DNA of 64,000 nucleotides. Source: Neisseriaceae bacterium (GTDB taxonomy: Bacteria > Pseudomonadota > Gammaproteobacteria > Burkholderiales > Neisseriaceae). The DNA lies in NCBI GenBank assembly GCA_017458185.1, contig JAFTFY010000031.1, positions 1 through 64,000 on the forward strand, written 5' to 3'. Below are positions 8,836 through 17,121 of the stretch, in pieces; position 1 is the stretch's first letter, and each line of letters starts with the position of its first letter. A program made the position numbers and the translations under genes. The notes beneath the pieces were generated by a model. It was given only the letters and a program-made list of their open reading frames with translations. It was not told where the DNA came from and did no database searches.

Positions 8836-9332
8836 TGAATACCCGACATATTATTTCGCTGTTAATGGAAAACGAAGCAGGAGCGTTGTCTCGCGTGGTG
8901 GGTTTGTTCTCCGCTCGTGGTTACAATATTGACGCACTCTCGGTTGCACCGACCGAAGACGCAACCTTATCACGGCTGACCATTGTTACACACGGCGATG
9001 ACGATGTGATTGAGCAAATCACCAAACAGTTGAACAAACTGATTGAAGTGGTGAAAGTTACCGACTTAAACAACAGCCGTTTTGTCGAACGCGAGTTAAT
9101 GCTGATTAAAATCCGTGCAACCATTAAAGAACGCGAAGAATTGTGCCGTTTGGTTGAAATTTATCGCGGCAGCGTGGTGGATATTAGCAGCAAAACCTGC
9201 ACCATAGAATTAACAGGCACCACAGGCAAATTAGATTCCTTTATGGAAAATCTGCCCAAAGACAGCATTTTAGAAACCGTGCGAACAGGAGCCACAGGTA
9301 TCGGACGCGGTGAAAGAATGTTGAAAATATAA
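8835..9332 (+). CDS. ilvN: Acetolactate synthase, small (regulatory) subunit
   Basis: A 165-residue subunit with an N-terminal ACT domain (RHIISLLMENEAGALSRVVGLFSARGYNIDALSV). This domain binds valine and confers feedback inhibition on the large subunit in this family. The C-terminal domain (about 80-165) stimulates catalysis. Length and sequence correspond to the IlvH-type small subunit. It overlaps ilvB by one base, ensuring balanced synthesis, and is followed by a terminator. ilvC, often next in other Neisseriaceae, is absent here. Confidence 0.95.
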   Translation: MNTRHIISLLMENEAGALSRVVGLFSARGYNIDALSVAPTEDATLSRLTIVTHGDDDVIEQITKQLNKLIEVVKVTDLNNSRFVERELMLIKIRATIKEREELCRLVEIYRGSVVDISSKTCTIELTGTTGKLDSFMENLPKDSILETVRTGATGIGRGERMLKI

Positions 9333-9352
9333 TTTCAGGCAGCCTGAAATAT

Positions 9353-9384
9353 AAAAGACGGTGTTTAAAATGCCGTCTTTTTTT
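9353..9384 (+). terminator. Terminator of ilvBN
   Basis: Stem AAAGACGG / CCGTCTTT with an 11-base loop and a seven-T tail, directly after a DUS. Confidence 0.82.
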
Positions 9385-9410
9385 GTTTCAGGTAGCCTGA
9401 AAGATAAAGA

Positions 9411-9462
9411 GCAACGCCTATCGGCGTTGTCGGTGGGCTGGGAAGCCCACCCTACGGCTATT
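9411..9462. repeat. Short hairpin cassette (two hairpins)
   Basis: Two adjacent hairpins, CAACGCC-tat-CGGCGTTG and GGTGGGCT-ggga-AGCCCACC, the commonest members of the hairpin family found in many intergenic regions here. The position after mdtD suggests it may also terminate that minus-strand gene. Confidence 0.7.
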
Positions 9463-10843
9463 TTTGGTGTGCTAAATTTTCACCGTCAGTGCTTTTTAAG
9501 CGACTAAACACAAGGCAGGATAGAGCGGTCATCACGCCTAATACAATAAATGTTATGCGAAAAGCGGTATGCACATTGTTTTCAGGCAGCATATCTTGTG
9601 CCAAACGCAAAAGCGACATACCTGCTGCCAAGCCAAAACTAATGGACAGTTGCTGATTGATAGCGTGTAAAGTGTTGCCGCTACTGCTTTGTTCGGGTTT
9701 TAAGTCGGCTAAAATAATGGTGTTCATGGATGAAAATTGCACGGAATTGAGTAAGCCCATTAAAAACAGCATAGGCACAAATAAAATAATTAAAGTATTT
9801 GTGGGCGGTAGGGCAAAAGATGCAATGCACAAACCGATTAAAATGGTGTTGCTGATTAACACCGTGCGATAACCGAAGTAATTGATTATTTTAGAAATAA
9901 CAAACTTGGTGAGCATGGACGCTGCGGCAATCGGAGCAAGTAACCAGCCTGCAATATCGGGTGATACGCCAAAGGCAACCTGAAACAATAAAGGCAATAA
10001 AATCGGCATAGAACTAATACCAATTCGCGAGCATAAATTGCCCATAAAACCAATTCTAAAAGTACGCACGGAAAATAAAGAAATGGGAAAAATGGCATTG
10101 TCTTTTTTGCGTGCATAAAGAAAATAAAATAACAGAAAAATAATGCCCAATAACAAGCAAGATAGATAAAATACTTGCTTTGCTCTGCCAATTAAATCTA
10201 ATCCCAATGTAATTAAAAAAGCAAATAAGGCAAATAAAACATAACCTATCCAGTCGATTGATTGTTGTTCGCCATAACAATTTGGAAAATAATGGTATGA
10301 AAACCATAAACCCAGTATAACAATCGGTATATTTATCAAAAATATCCAGTGCCAAGACGCTAAAACGGTTAAATAACCGCCTAATATCGGTCCAATTAAA
10401 GGGCCTAATAGAGCAGGGGTTACCGCAAAAGTTAAAACGCTTAACCACTGCGATTTTTCAAATGAGCGAATTAAGGCTAATCGTGCAATCGGTGTCATCA
10501 ATGCACCGCCTGTGGCTTGAATAATGCGATAGAAAATTAACTGATTTAAGGAAGTGGCAGACGCACACAAAATAGAACCAATACCAAACAAAATAACCGC
10601 AGGCATAAAAATGCGTTTGGTGCCAAAACGGTCTGCCAAAGAACCGCCCAAAGGCATAAGCAGGGCAAGCGTTAGGGCATAAGCAATAATTGCCATTTGC
10701 ATGTTCAAGGGCGACACCCCCAAATCCTGTGCCATAGCGGGTAGAGCGGTGTTCAAAATGGTTGCGTCTAACATTTGCATAAACACAGCCGCCGCCATTA
10801 TCCACGGCAGATATTTTTGTTGTTTTGTGGTTGCTGTGTTCAT
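9458..10843 (-). CDS. DHA2-family MFS multidrug exporter, MdtD-like
   Basis: A 461-residue drug/proton antiporter predicted in the inner membrane with about 14 segments. The N terminus (WIMAAAVFMQMLDATILNTALPAMA) carries the DHA2 motif D1 with the membrane Asp. Motif A is GGSLADRFGTKRIF (about 67-80). Motif C-like ALLGPLIGPILGGYL (about 145-159) marks an exporter. It is closest in type to MdtD/EmrB relatives. No adaptor protein or regulator is adjacent. The substrate is unknown. Confidence 0.88.
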   Translation of the reverse strand: MNTATTKQQKYLPWIMAAAVFMQMLDATILNTALPAMAQDLGVSPLNMQMAIIAYALTLALLMPLGGSLADRFGTKRIFMPAVILFGIGSILCASATSLNQLIFYRIIQATGGALMTPIARLALIRSFEKSQWLSVLTFAVTPALLGPLIGPILGGYLTVLASWHWIFLINIPIVILGLWFSYHYFPNCYGEQQSIDWIGYVLFALFAFLITLGLDLIGRAKQVFYLSCLLLGIIFLLFYFLYARKKDNAIFPISLFSVRTFRIGFMGNLCSRIGISSMPILLPLLFQVAFGVSPDIAGWLLAPIAAASMLTKFVISKIINYFGYRTVLISNTILIGLCIASFALPPTNTLIILFVPMLFLMGLLNSVQFSSMNTIILADLKPEQSSSGNTLHAINQQLSISFGLAAGMSLLRLAQDMLPENNVHTAFRITFIVLGVMTALSCLVFSRLKSTDGENLAHQK

Positions 10844-10886
10844 TTTATTTCACTTGGTTTGGTTTTTTCAGGCTGCCTGAAAGGGA

Positions 10887-11246
10887 TTATTGTTCTTTGA
10901 GTTGTGATAAAAATACTTTTAGTTTATCTTCGTGTTGTTTGAAAACCGAAGTTATTTTGGCTTTGAATTGTTCTTTTGTACTTTTTTGATTTTCTCTCAT
11001 CTTTTCAATTATATTTATATTATTGCTAATAATCTGCCAAATATTATTATCATATGGATGTATTTTACTTATTATATTGTTATTTTGAATGATTAAATAA
11101 CAAGTGAGTGGGTATTGAGAATTCAATATATTATCAATAGATAAAGAGATAATATTTTTATAAATATTATCGTTTAATTCTTTTTCAAAATATTTAAAAA
11201 TTTTTTCTTTTTTTTTCATTACGCAAATCATATTCTTCATTATCAT
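10887..11246 (-). CDS. Small AT-rich protein overlapping the upstream membrane protein gene, function unknown
   Basis: A 119-residue lysine- and asparagine-rich soluble protein without a family I recognise. Helical stretches (KKKEKIFKYFEKELNDNIYKN and KMRENQKSTKEQFKAKITSVFKQHEDKLKVFLSQLKEQ) suggest a coiled coil. The 5' end overlaps the last 53 bases of the upstream gene, implying coupling. GGA 9 bases before the ATG at 11246 supports that start; the ATG at 11219 is an alternative. Base composition is far more AT-rich than mdtD or parB on either side, so it was probably acquired together with its neighbour. Confidence 0.65.
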   Translation of the reverse strand: MIMKNMICVMKKKEKIFKYFEKELNDNIYKNIISLSIDNILNSQYPLTCYLIIQNNNIISKIHPYDNNIWQIISNNINIIEKMRENQKSTKEQFKAKITSVFKQHEDKLKVFLSQLKEQ

Positions 11247-12798
11247 GTTTTTTTTCCAAATATGATATAATTTTTATCATATATTTATTAAATTTTATAT
11301 CGTCATTATAAATTTGAGAATTATTAAAAATAATGTAAGCCATTTTTTCTATATTATGTTCATCGGTTTTATAATATTTATCTTTTAATTCGCGTTCTAA
11401 TAGTTTTTTATCTATATTGCTATTTCCCAATGCACAAATACGCACTTCATCTGATAAGTCATTTGTGGCTAATTGAGTTAATATATTTTCTGGTGTATTT
11501 GGATTAGACGCAACTACTTGACGAACTTCTTTGCTCTTGTCAATAGATAAAAAAGTTAATGTTTTTTCGTGTGTATTTGAATTAGTTGCAACTGCTTGAC
11601 GCACTGCTACATTTGAATTTTCAACATATTCATCTTTATCAAGTTCTTCGGCATTTGTTTCTAAACTTATTCTATATGTCATCAATTCAATATTGTTTTC
11701 AAAAGCCGAAATTTTATATTTCTCATAACAATCGTTATCAGATTGATTACAAGATAAATTTAAATTTCTAAATAAAGCATATTTGTTAATGATATTTCTT
11801 ATATTTACAAATAAATCATCATTATCTTTTTTGCTGTCATTAGGTATATTTTTATCTTGAAATATTTTTATTAAAATATCATCAGACAGAGACATTTTTA
11901 ACAAGTCTGCATGTTTTTTAATAATAATTTTATTATTAGAATAATCATGTATTTCTCTAAAAGTCATTTGCAATAATTGATAAAACTGTTTCGTTACTTC
12001 ATTATCTTTTCCGATTTCATTGATATGTTTTTGTATATTATTTAATTTATTTGCAAATGTGGTTGTTTCAAATAGTTGTTGTTTAAATTCTTCTCGTGCT
12101 ATTTTAATTTGTTTTTGTTGTGAAGAGAGCATATATAATGTGATTGCGAATGTACACAATGTAAGTAGTGTTCCAAATACACCGCCAATGTAATCACCAA
12201 ATTCGCCCCAGTTTGTTATATTATTTTGATTTACTGCTTGCTCAAATTTGGGTGTAATAATGTCAATTATTTGGGATGTTAGCCAAACAATAAATAAAAA
12301 GGTAGCAAATAAAATAGAAGGGGTGAATGCAGAAATAAGTATAGATTTTAATACTTCAATATTAGTATTGAATTTATTTTCGTAGTCATTTCCAAATAAT
12401 TCTTTTTCTTCTTTTTTATGGTTGTTATTTTGTTTTATTGTTTCTACAGTTGCAAATAAAAAGAAAATTGGTATAAGAACCATATATCCAAAATTGTTAT
12501 TATTTAAAAAATGTTGAACAATAGTTATGGGTGCAAAGATAATCATACAAACAAGACAACATATTTTAAATGTATCTAATTTTGAAAATTTTCTTCTACA
12601 TTTTATCTCTATTTCTTCAATTGTTGTATTATTTAATATTAAAAATAATACAATCGGAAAAATAGAAATAATAAAAAAATGATATTTCTGAAAATAAAAA
12701 CCACAAGCAATTGCGAGTGCAAATTCTATCAAGAAACAAAAAAGATAACATTGTGTTAATTTATTGTGTTGTAAAAATCTTCTTAATAATTTTTCCAT
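11194..12798 (-). CDS. Membrane protein resembling putative phage abortive infection proteins, with LRV repeats
   Basis: A 534-residue protein. The N-terminal third has about six hydrophobic segments (roughly 16-56, 74-117, 150-172, 199-220). Next comes the sequence WGEFGDYIGGVFGTLLTLCTFAITLYML and a coiled coil (SSQQKQIKIAREEFKQQLFE, about 221-260). The WGxFGDxxGG membrane motif plus the coil is the pattern of putative AbiC-type phage abortive infection proteins. Residues about 390-460 hold three leucine-rich variant (LRV) repeats, such as VRQAVATNSNTHEKTLTFL and VRQVVASNPNTPENILTQL. The combination is unusual. DNA is strongly AT-rich. It probably forms an operon with the small downstream gene. 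The defence role is inferred, not shown. Confidence 0.6.
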   Translation of the reverse strand: MEKLLRRFLQHNKLTQCYLFCFLIEFALAIACGFYFQKYHFFIISIFPIVLFLILNNTTIEEIEIKCRRKFSKLDTFKICCLVCMIIFAPITIVQHFLNNNNFGYMVLIPIFFLFATVETIKQNNNHKKEEKELFGNDYENKFNTNIEVLKSILISAFTPSILFATFLFIVWLTSQIIDIITPKFEQAVNQNNITNWGEFGDYIGGVFGTLLTLCTFAITLYMLSSQQKQIKIAREEFKQQLFETTTFANKLNNIQKHINEIGKDNEVTKQFYQLLQMTFREIHDYSNNKIIIKKHADLLKMSLSDDILIKIFQDKNIPNDSKKDNDDLFVNIRNIINKYALFRNLNLSCNQSDNDCYEKYKISAFENNIELMTYRISLETNAEELDKDEYVENSNVAVRQAVATNSNTHEKTLTFLSIDKSKEVRQVVASNPNTPENILTQLATNDLSDEVRICALGNSNIDKKLLERELKDKYYKTDEHNIEKMAYIIFNNSQIYNDDIKFNKYMIKIISYLEKKHDNEEYDLRNEKKRKNF

Positions 12799-13183
12799 GA
12801 CCGTATTACTTCCTATTATGTAAATTTACCCAATTAAACTTAAATTTTCAGGCAGCCTGAAACAGTATTTATCATTAAATTTCTTTATTGATAACAAAGC
12901 GTTTCGTTGCGATTAGGAGATTGCTACGCAGCCCCTTCGCTTCGCTCTGGGCGACATATCCGTAAGCGACAAAGTCGCTAACGGCTAATTGTCGGCTTTC
13001 GGCACGGCTCGCAATGACGAGTTGGGCTACCTAAAAATAATCACGCAATGCCGTTAAAAACGCCTGTGGCGTTTTGTAAAAAATCTACGATTTTTTGACA
13101 TCCTTGCCACTCCTTGAACTTCGGTCAAGGCTCGCAATGACACGGTTTAAATTCAGGCTGCCTGAAAACCAAAATACAATCGT
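12799..13183. repeat. Intergenic repeat region between parB and the accessory locus
   Basis: Contains a DUS (about 12848), a series of short-loop hairpins (AAGCGAC-aaa-GTCGCT, AAAACGCC-tgt-GGCGTTTT, AAAAAATC-tac-GATTTTTT), two copies of the dispersed motif CTCGCAATGACG, and a second DUS (about 13153). No gene is visible. Confidence 0.7.
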
Positions 13184-14041
13184 TTAATCTTCGCTATATC
13201 CCAACTTTTTCAGCAAATACTCTAATTCATCGTGAGACGCAAAGGCGAAGGTGATTTTGCCTTGTCCTTTTAAGCCGCATTGAATGGCGACCTCCATATT
13301 CAGCAATTCGGCGAGTTTGTTTTGCAGGCGTTGAATGTCGGCATCGACTGATTTAGACCGCAAGCCGCTTTTGACTGTGGGTTTGGCACTTCGCCGTTCC
13401 ACTTCTCGCACTGACCAGCCGTTTTTGGCAGCGCGTTGTGCGAGCGAAATTTGCTCAACCACAGGCAGGGTGATTAAGGCACGAGCGTGTCCCATTTCGA
13501 TTTTGCGTTCGTAAAGTAAGTCCTGCACGGGTTCAGGCAGGCTTAACAGTCGCAACGAGTTGGAAATGCTGCTGCGGCTTCTGCCCACTGCATCTGCGGC
13601 TTGTTCGTGGGTTAAGCCAAATTCGTCAATCAGGCGTTTTAAGCCGTGTGCTTCTTCTATCGGATTTAAGTTTTGTCGTTGAATGTTCTCGATTAAGCCG
13701 ATTGCCAAAGCGTTTTCATCGCTAATGCTTTTGATGACTGCTGGAATTTCCGTTAATCCTGCTAACTGTGCAGCACGCCAGCGGCGTTCGCCTGCGATGA
13801 GTTCGTAATTTTCAAAGCCAAATTCACGCACAATAATCGGCTGAATCACGCCTTGTGCCTTGATTGAATCGGCTAATTCTTGCAAACTTTCGTCATCAAT
13901 TTGCGAACGCGGTTGATAGCGTCCAGGTTCAACTTGGGCAATCGGCAACACCGATAAACGGTCTTCCGTGCCAATATTTTCAATGCCTGACGCTAATAAT
14001 TGATTTAATCCTGTGCCTAATGCTTGTTTTTTCTTTGCCAT
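13184..14041 (-). CDS. parB: Chromosome partitioning protein ParB
   Basis: A 285-residue CTP-dependent DNA clamp that loads at parS sites and works with ParA in segregating the origin. The ParB/Srx box GERRWRAAQLAGL (about 84-96) and the central helix-turn-helix (LTHEQAADAVGRSRSSISNSLRLLSLP, about 145-171) are present. A C-terminal dimerisation domain follows. The ATG at 14041 gives MAKKKQALGTGLNQLLA, the classic ParB N terminus. It lies 61 bases downstream of parA in the order rsmG-parA-parB, typical of the origin region. I did not see a full parS palindrome by eye. Confidence 0.95.
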   Translation of the reverse strand: MAKKKQALGTGLNQLLASGIENIGTEDRLSVLPIAQVEPGRYQPRSQIDDESLQELADSIKAQGVIQPIIVREFGFENYELIAGERRWRAAQLAGLTEIPAVIKSISDENALAIGLIENIQRQNLNPIEEAHGLKRLIDEFGLTHEQAADAVGRSRSSISNSLRLLSLPEPVQDLLYERKIEMGHARALITLPVVEQISLAQRAAKNGWSVREVERRSAKPTVKSGLRSKSVDADIQRLQNKLAELLNMEVAIQCGLKGQGKITFAFASHDELEYLLKKLGYSED

Positions 14042-14102
14042 AATGAAAAACTCCTGCAAAATCTTGCAATATTTTGGTAGGCAAGCATGCCCACCTTGTG
14101 AT

Positions 14103-14885
14103 TTATTTTTTCCCTTTTTTATTTAAGCGATTCCATAATTCTTGGGCTAATGCCAAATACGCTTCACTGCCTTTGGCGGTTTTGTCATACGCCAAAATCG
14201 GCTTACCGTGGCTTGGGGCTTCGGCTAAACGCACATTGCGAGGAATTTCGGTTTTGAACATAAACTTGCCAAAATGCTGTTCCAATTGTTTGGAAACTTC
14301 TTGCGACAGATTATTGCGTCCGTCAAACATGGTTTTTACCACGCCCACCACTTCCAACGCAGGATTTAAGCCACTTTGACGGATTTTTCTCATCGTTGCC
14401 ACCAAATCCGACAAGCCTTCCAAAGCGTAATATTCGCACACCATTGGAATAATAATGCCGTCTGCGGCGACCAATGCACTTAAAGTAAGCAAAGTAAGCG
14501 TGGGCGGACAATCAATAATAATGCAATCGTAATTGTCTCGTACCGACACCAAAGCGTGTCGCAGACGCATTTCTTTGGCACCTTCTAACGCCAAGTCGAT
14601 TTCTGCTCCTGCCAAATTGCGGTTGGCACCCAACACATCAAAATGACCTGTATCCGAATGAATTAAGGCTTCCTGAATTTTTGCTTTGCCTGTTAAAACC
14701 TGACAAGTGCCAAATTTGACATTGTTTTTGGTAATGCCCGAACCCGTAGTCGCATTGCCTTGCGGATCTAAATCCACCAACAACACCCGCAATTTTTGAT
14801 AAGCCAGTGATGCGGCAAGATTAACCGTAGTGGTTGTTTTGCCCACGCCGCCTTTTTGATTAGCCACTGCAATAATGTGTCCCAT
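14103..14885 (-). CDS. parA: Chromosome partitioning ATPase ParA (Soj)
   Basis: A 260-residue deviant-Walker ATPase that binds nucleoid DNA non-specifically and pulls ParB-parS complexes. The N terminus ANQKGGVGKTTTTVNLAASLA contains the signature Lys of the deviant Walker A motif. DLDPQGNAT (about 39) and DCPPTLTLLTLSALVAADG (about 119) follow. Its ATG shares one base with the stop of rsmG (TAATG at 14883-14887), so the two are coupled. Confidence 0.95.
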   Translation of the reverse strand: MGHIIAVANQKGGVGKTTTTVNLAASLAYQKLRVLLVDLDPQGNATTGSGITKNNVKFGTCQVLTGKAKIQEALIHSDTGHFDVLGANRNLAGAEIDLALEGAKEMRLRHALVSVRDNYDCIIIDCPPTLTLLTLSALVAADGIIIPMVCEYYALEGLSDLVATMRKIRQSGLNPALEVVGVVKTMFDGRNNLSQEVSKQLEQHFGKFMFKTEIPRNVRLAEAPSHGKPILAYDKTAKGSEAYLALAQELWNRLNKKGKK

Positions 14886-15520
14886 TACGCCCCCTTTGTC
14901 ATACGCACAATATGACGACTGCCGTCAATAAACGGTACTTTAACTTCTTGAATTTGCTCTACAATAATATTTTCAGGCAGCCTATCCACTTCTTCATATG
15001 GATAAACGCCTTTCATTGCCAGCCAAACGCCATTTTTTGCCAATAAATGTTCCGATAATCGCACAAAATCGCTCAATTCCGCAAACGCACGAGAGACAAT
15101 CGTATCAAATTGAATTTGTTTCACATTTTCCACGCGTTCGGTAATCACTTGAACATTATTTAAGCCCAATTCAATCACCGCTTGCTGTAAAAAAGCAGTT
15201 TTTTTGCTGTTGCTGTCCAACAGTGTTATTGCCAAATCATCACGCATAATCGCCAACGGAATGCCAGGCTGTCCGCCACCAGAACCCACATCTAACACGC
15301 TTTGAGCCTGTGCCGAAATAAACGGCATTACCGACAAACTGTCCAATAAATGTACAGAAACCATTTGCAACACATCACGCACGGCGGTTAGGTTATATGC
15401 CACATTCCATTTTTCTAATAAATCCAAATACAAACATAACTGATTGAATTGCTTGTCATTTACGGTGATGTTCATCATCGCCAAACCGTCTGTTAATTGC
15501 GTTTGAGATTGTGCGTCCAT
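14885..15520 (-). CDS. rsmG: 16S rRNA (guanine-527-N7)-methyltransferase
   Basis: A 211-residue SAM-dependent enzyme methylating G527 of 16S rRNA in the decoding centre. The SAM-binding motif VLDVGSGGGQPGIPLAIM is at about 70-87, and the N-terminal YNLTAVRD element at about 41. This is the first gene of rsmG-parA-parB, transcribed away from the efflux operon. The shared upstream region carries an AcrR-type palindrome. A DUS-like sequence inside the gene reads RLPENI. Confidence 0.94.
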   Translation of the reverse strand: MDAQSQTQLTDGLAMMNITVNDKQFNQLCLYLDLLEKWNVAYNLTAVRDVLQMVSVHLLDSLSVMPFISAQAQSVLDVGSGGGQPGIPLAIMRDDLAITLLDSNSKKTAFLQQAVIELGLNNVQVITERVENVKQIQFDTIVSRAFAELSDFVRLSEHLLAKNGVWLAMKGVYPYEEVDRLPENIIVEQIQEVKVPFIDGSRHIVRMTKGA

Positions 15521-15819
15521 ATAAATTTTAAATGTGCAGAAAATAAATGCGTTATTTTATCACATAGATAGATAATTGTTTTCAGGCAGCCTGAAATGCT
15601 TTATGCAATGCAAAAAAACATTATTTACATTCATAAATGTATGTATAATTCACGCTTACGAAAATTTTGGAATTGGCGTACAATCGTTAGTTTTCTTTGA
15701 TATAAGTCAAGTGTTAAGCGGTATTTTCAGGCTGCCTGAAAGCATTTAATGCGTTGATTTATTAAGTTTTTGTTAATTTACATTGGCTATTTTCATTCTT
15801 TTTTTGGGGCATTTTTAAA
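15521..15819. promoter_or_regulatory. Divergent control region between rsmG and the RND efflux operon
   Basis: Holds two DUS (about 15585 and 15728), an AcrR-like operator palindrome (15626-15641, extended to about 15622-15645) and a TATAAT hexamer at 15644-15649 that overlaps its edge. A long T-rich stretch precedes the adaptor gene. No coding sequence is seen. Confidence 0.65.
15622..15649 (+). promoter_or_regulatory. AcrR/MtrR-type operator overlapping a -10 element
   Basis: The perfect inverted repeat TACATT-CATA-AATGTA lies at 15626-15641. Read on the minus strand the wider site is TACATACATTTATGAATGTA, which follows the E. coli AcrR operator with one mismatch over those 20 bases. TATAAT at 15644-15649 is a likely -10 of the pump operon. 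A TetR-type repressor bound here would block the pump promoter. The repressor gene is not in this window. Confidence 0.65.
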
Positions 15820-17106
15820 ATGACACGCACAACTTTTTTTAGGAATATGGTACTCACCTTGGCAATGGTTGCGGCAATGACCGCTTGTAAGCCCAAACAA
15901 CAACAGCAACAAGGCGGTTTGCCTGTGGTTTCGGTGGTTGCGGTGCAGCCTGAAACGGTGAAGTTGGATACGGTTTTAACAGGGCGTTTGGAAGCGTCTC
16001 GCACGGCGGAAGTGCGTGCTCGTGTGCAAGGCGTGGTGTTGAAACGGCTGTTTGAAGAAGGTTCTATGGTGAAAAAAGGGCAAGCCCTATTCACGATTGA
16101 TGACGCACCCTATCGTGCTGCCAAAGCGTCTGCCCAAGCGGTGTTTGATAAAGCACGCGCCGATATGAACCGTATGCAACCGTTAATGGAAGCAGGAGCA
16201 ATCAGCCGTCAAGAGTGGGACGCGATTGTGCAAGGCTATCAAGTTGCCAAGTCTAATTTAGAAACCGCAAATATCAATTTTAATTATGCCCATGTAACCG
16301 CACCGATTTCAGGTCGCATTGGGCGTGCGAATGTCAGCGAGGGCGAGTTGGTTAGCCCCAACGCCGCAACGCTGATGGCAACCATTCATCAGGACGACCC
16401 TTTGTATGTGAATTTTACGCAATCGGCTGATGAAGTGATGAAAATGCGGCGAGATATTGCCGCTGGCAATATTCAATCGATTGACGGCGAAATTCCTGTG
16501 AGTGTGTTTTTTAATGACGGCTCAGAATATGACTTGAAAGGCACGCTGTTATTTACCGACCCTACGGTGAATGCGACTACGGGGCAGGTGTCTTTGCGTG
16601 CGTCTATTCCTAATCCGAATAAAATTTTATTCCCTGGTTTGTTTGTGTCGGTGCATATTGCCAATACCGAAATTCCAAATGCAATTTTATTGCCACAACA
16701 AGCGGTTACGCGTGGTCAAACCGATACGGTGATGATTGTTAAAGCAGACGGCACCTACGAACCACGCCCTGTGGTGTTGGCTGGACAGCAAAATCAAAAT
16801 TGGATTATTACCAATGGTTTGAATGCTGGCGATCAGGTGATTATTGACGGTATGGCGGTGGTGCAAATGACAGGTTCGCCCAAAGTGCAAACCAAGCCGT
16901 GGGGTGTAGATATGCCACCACAAGGTATGCCACAAGGTCAAGGCGGTCAAGCAGGTCAAGGCGAACAGCAAGGGCAACCTGAAAACAAGGGGCAGCCTGA
17001 AAGTGCAAATTCAGCAGAACAAGCAGGGCAACCTGAACAATCTGAAAATCAATCAGAACAACCCCCAAAAGGGCAGCCTGAAACTTCATCAGGCGAACAA
17101 CCATAA
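15820..17106 (+). CDS. RND efflux periplasmic adaptor lipoprotein (MtrC/MexA/AcrA type)
   Basis: A 428-residue membrane-fusion protein joining the inner-membrane pump to the outer-membrane channel. A signal peptide ends in the lipobox MTAC (about 20-23), so it is a lipoprotein. Lipoyl/hairpin and beta-barrel domains follow (EARSTAE-like RTAEVRARVQGVV at about 66, TAPISGRIGRANVSEGELV at about 165). The C-terminal 55 residues are low complexity and rich in Gln, Gly and Glu. They contain four GQPE units encoded by DUS-like DNA (about 16972-17083). The start at 15820 has only a weak ribosome-binding site. It is the first gene of the efflux operon. Confidence 0.93.
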   Translation: MTRTTFFRNMVLTLAMVAAMTACKPKQQQQQGGLPVVSVVAVQPETVKLDTVLTGRLEASRTAEVRARVQGVVLKRLFEEGSMVKKGQALFTIDDAPYRAAKASAQAVFDKARADMNRMQPLMEAGAISRQEWDAIVQGYQVAKSNLETANINFNYAHVTAPISGRIGRANVSEGELVSPNAATLMATIHQDDPLYVNFTQSADEVMKMRRDIAAGNIQSIDGEIPVSVFFNDGSEYDLKGTLLFTDPTVNATTGQVSLRASIPNPNKILFPGLFVSVHIANTEIPNAILLPQQAVTRGQTDTVMIVKADGTYEPRPVVLAGQQNQNWIITNGLNAGDQVIIDGMAVVQMTGSPKVQTKPWGVDMPPQGMPQGQGGQAGQGEQQGQPENKGQPESANSAEQAGQPEQSENQSEQPPKGQPETSSGEQP

Positions 17107-17121
17107 TTAAGGGGAAACGCT

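Noticed and set aside
13184..15520. parS site near parAB
   Set aside because: I looked for a TGTTTCACGTGAAACA-like palindrome by eye and saw no convincing match in this region. A computed search is needed before saying it is absent.
16687..16977. Minus-strand frames inside the efflux genes
   Set aside because: They are antisense shadows of the adaptor and pump genes without translation signals.
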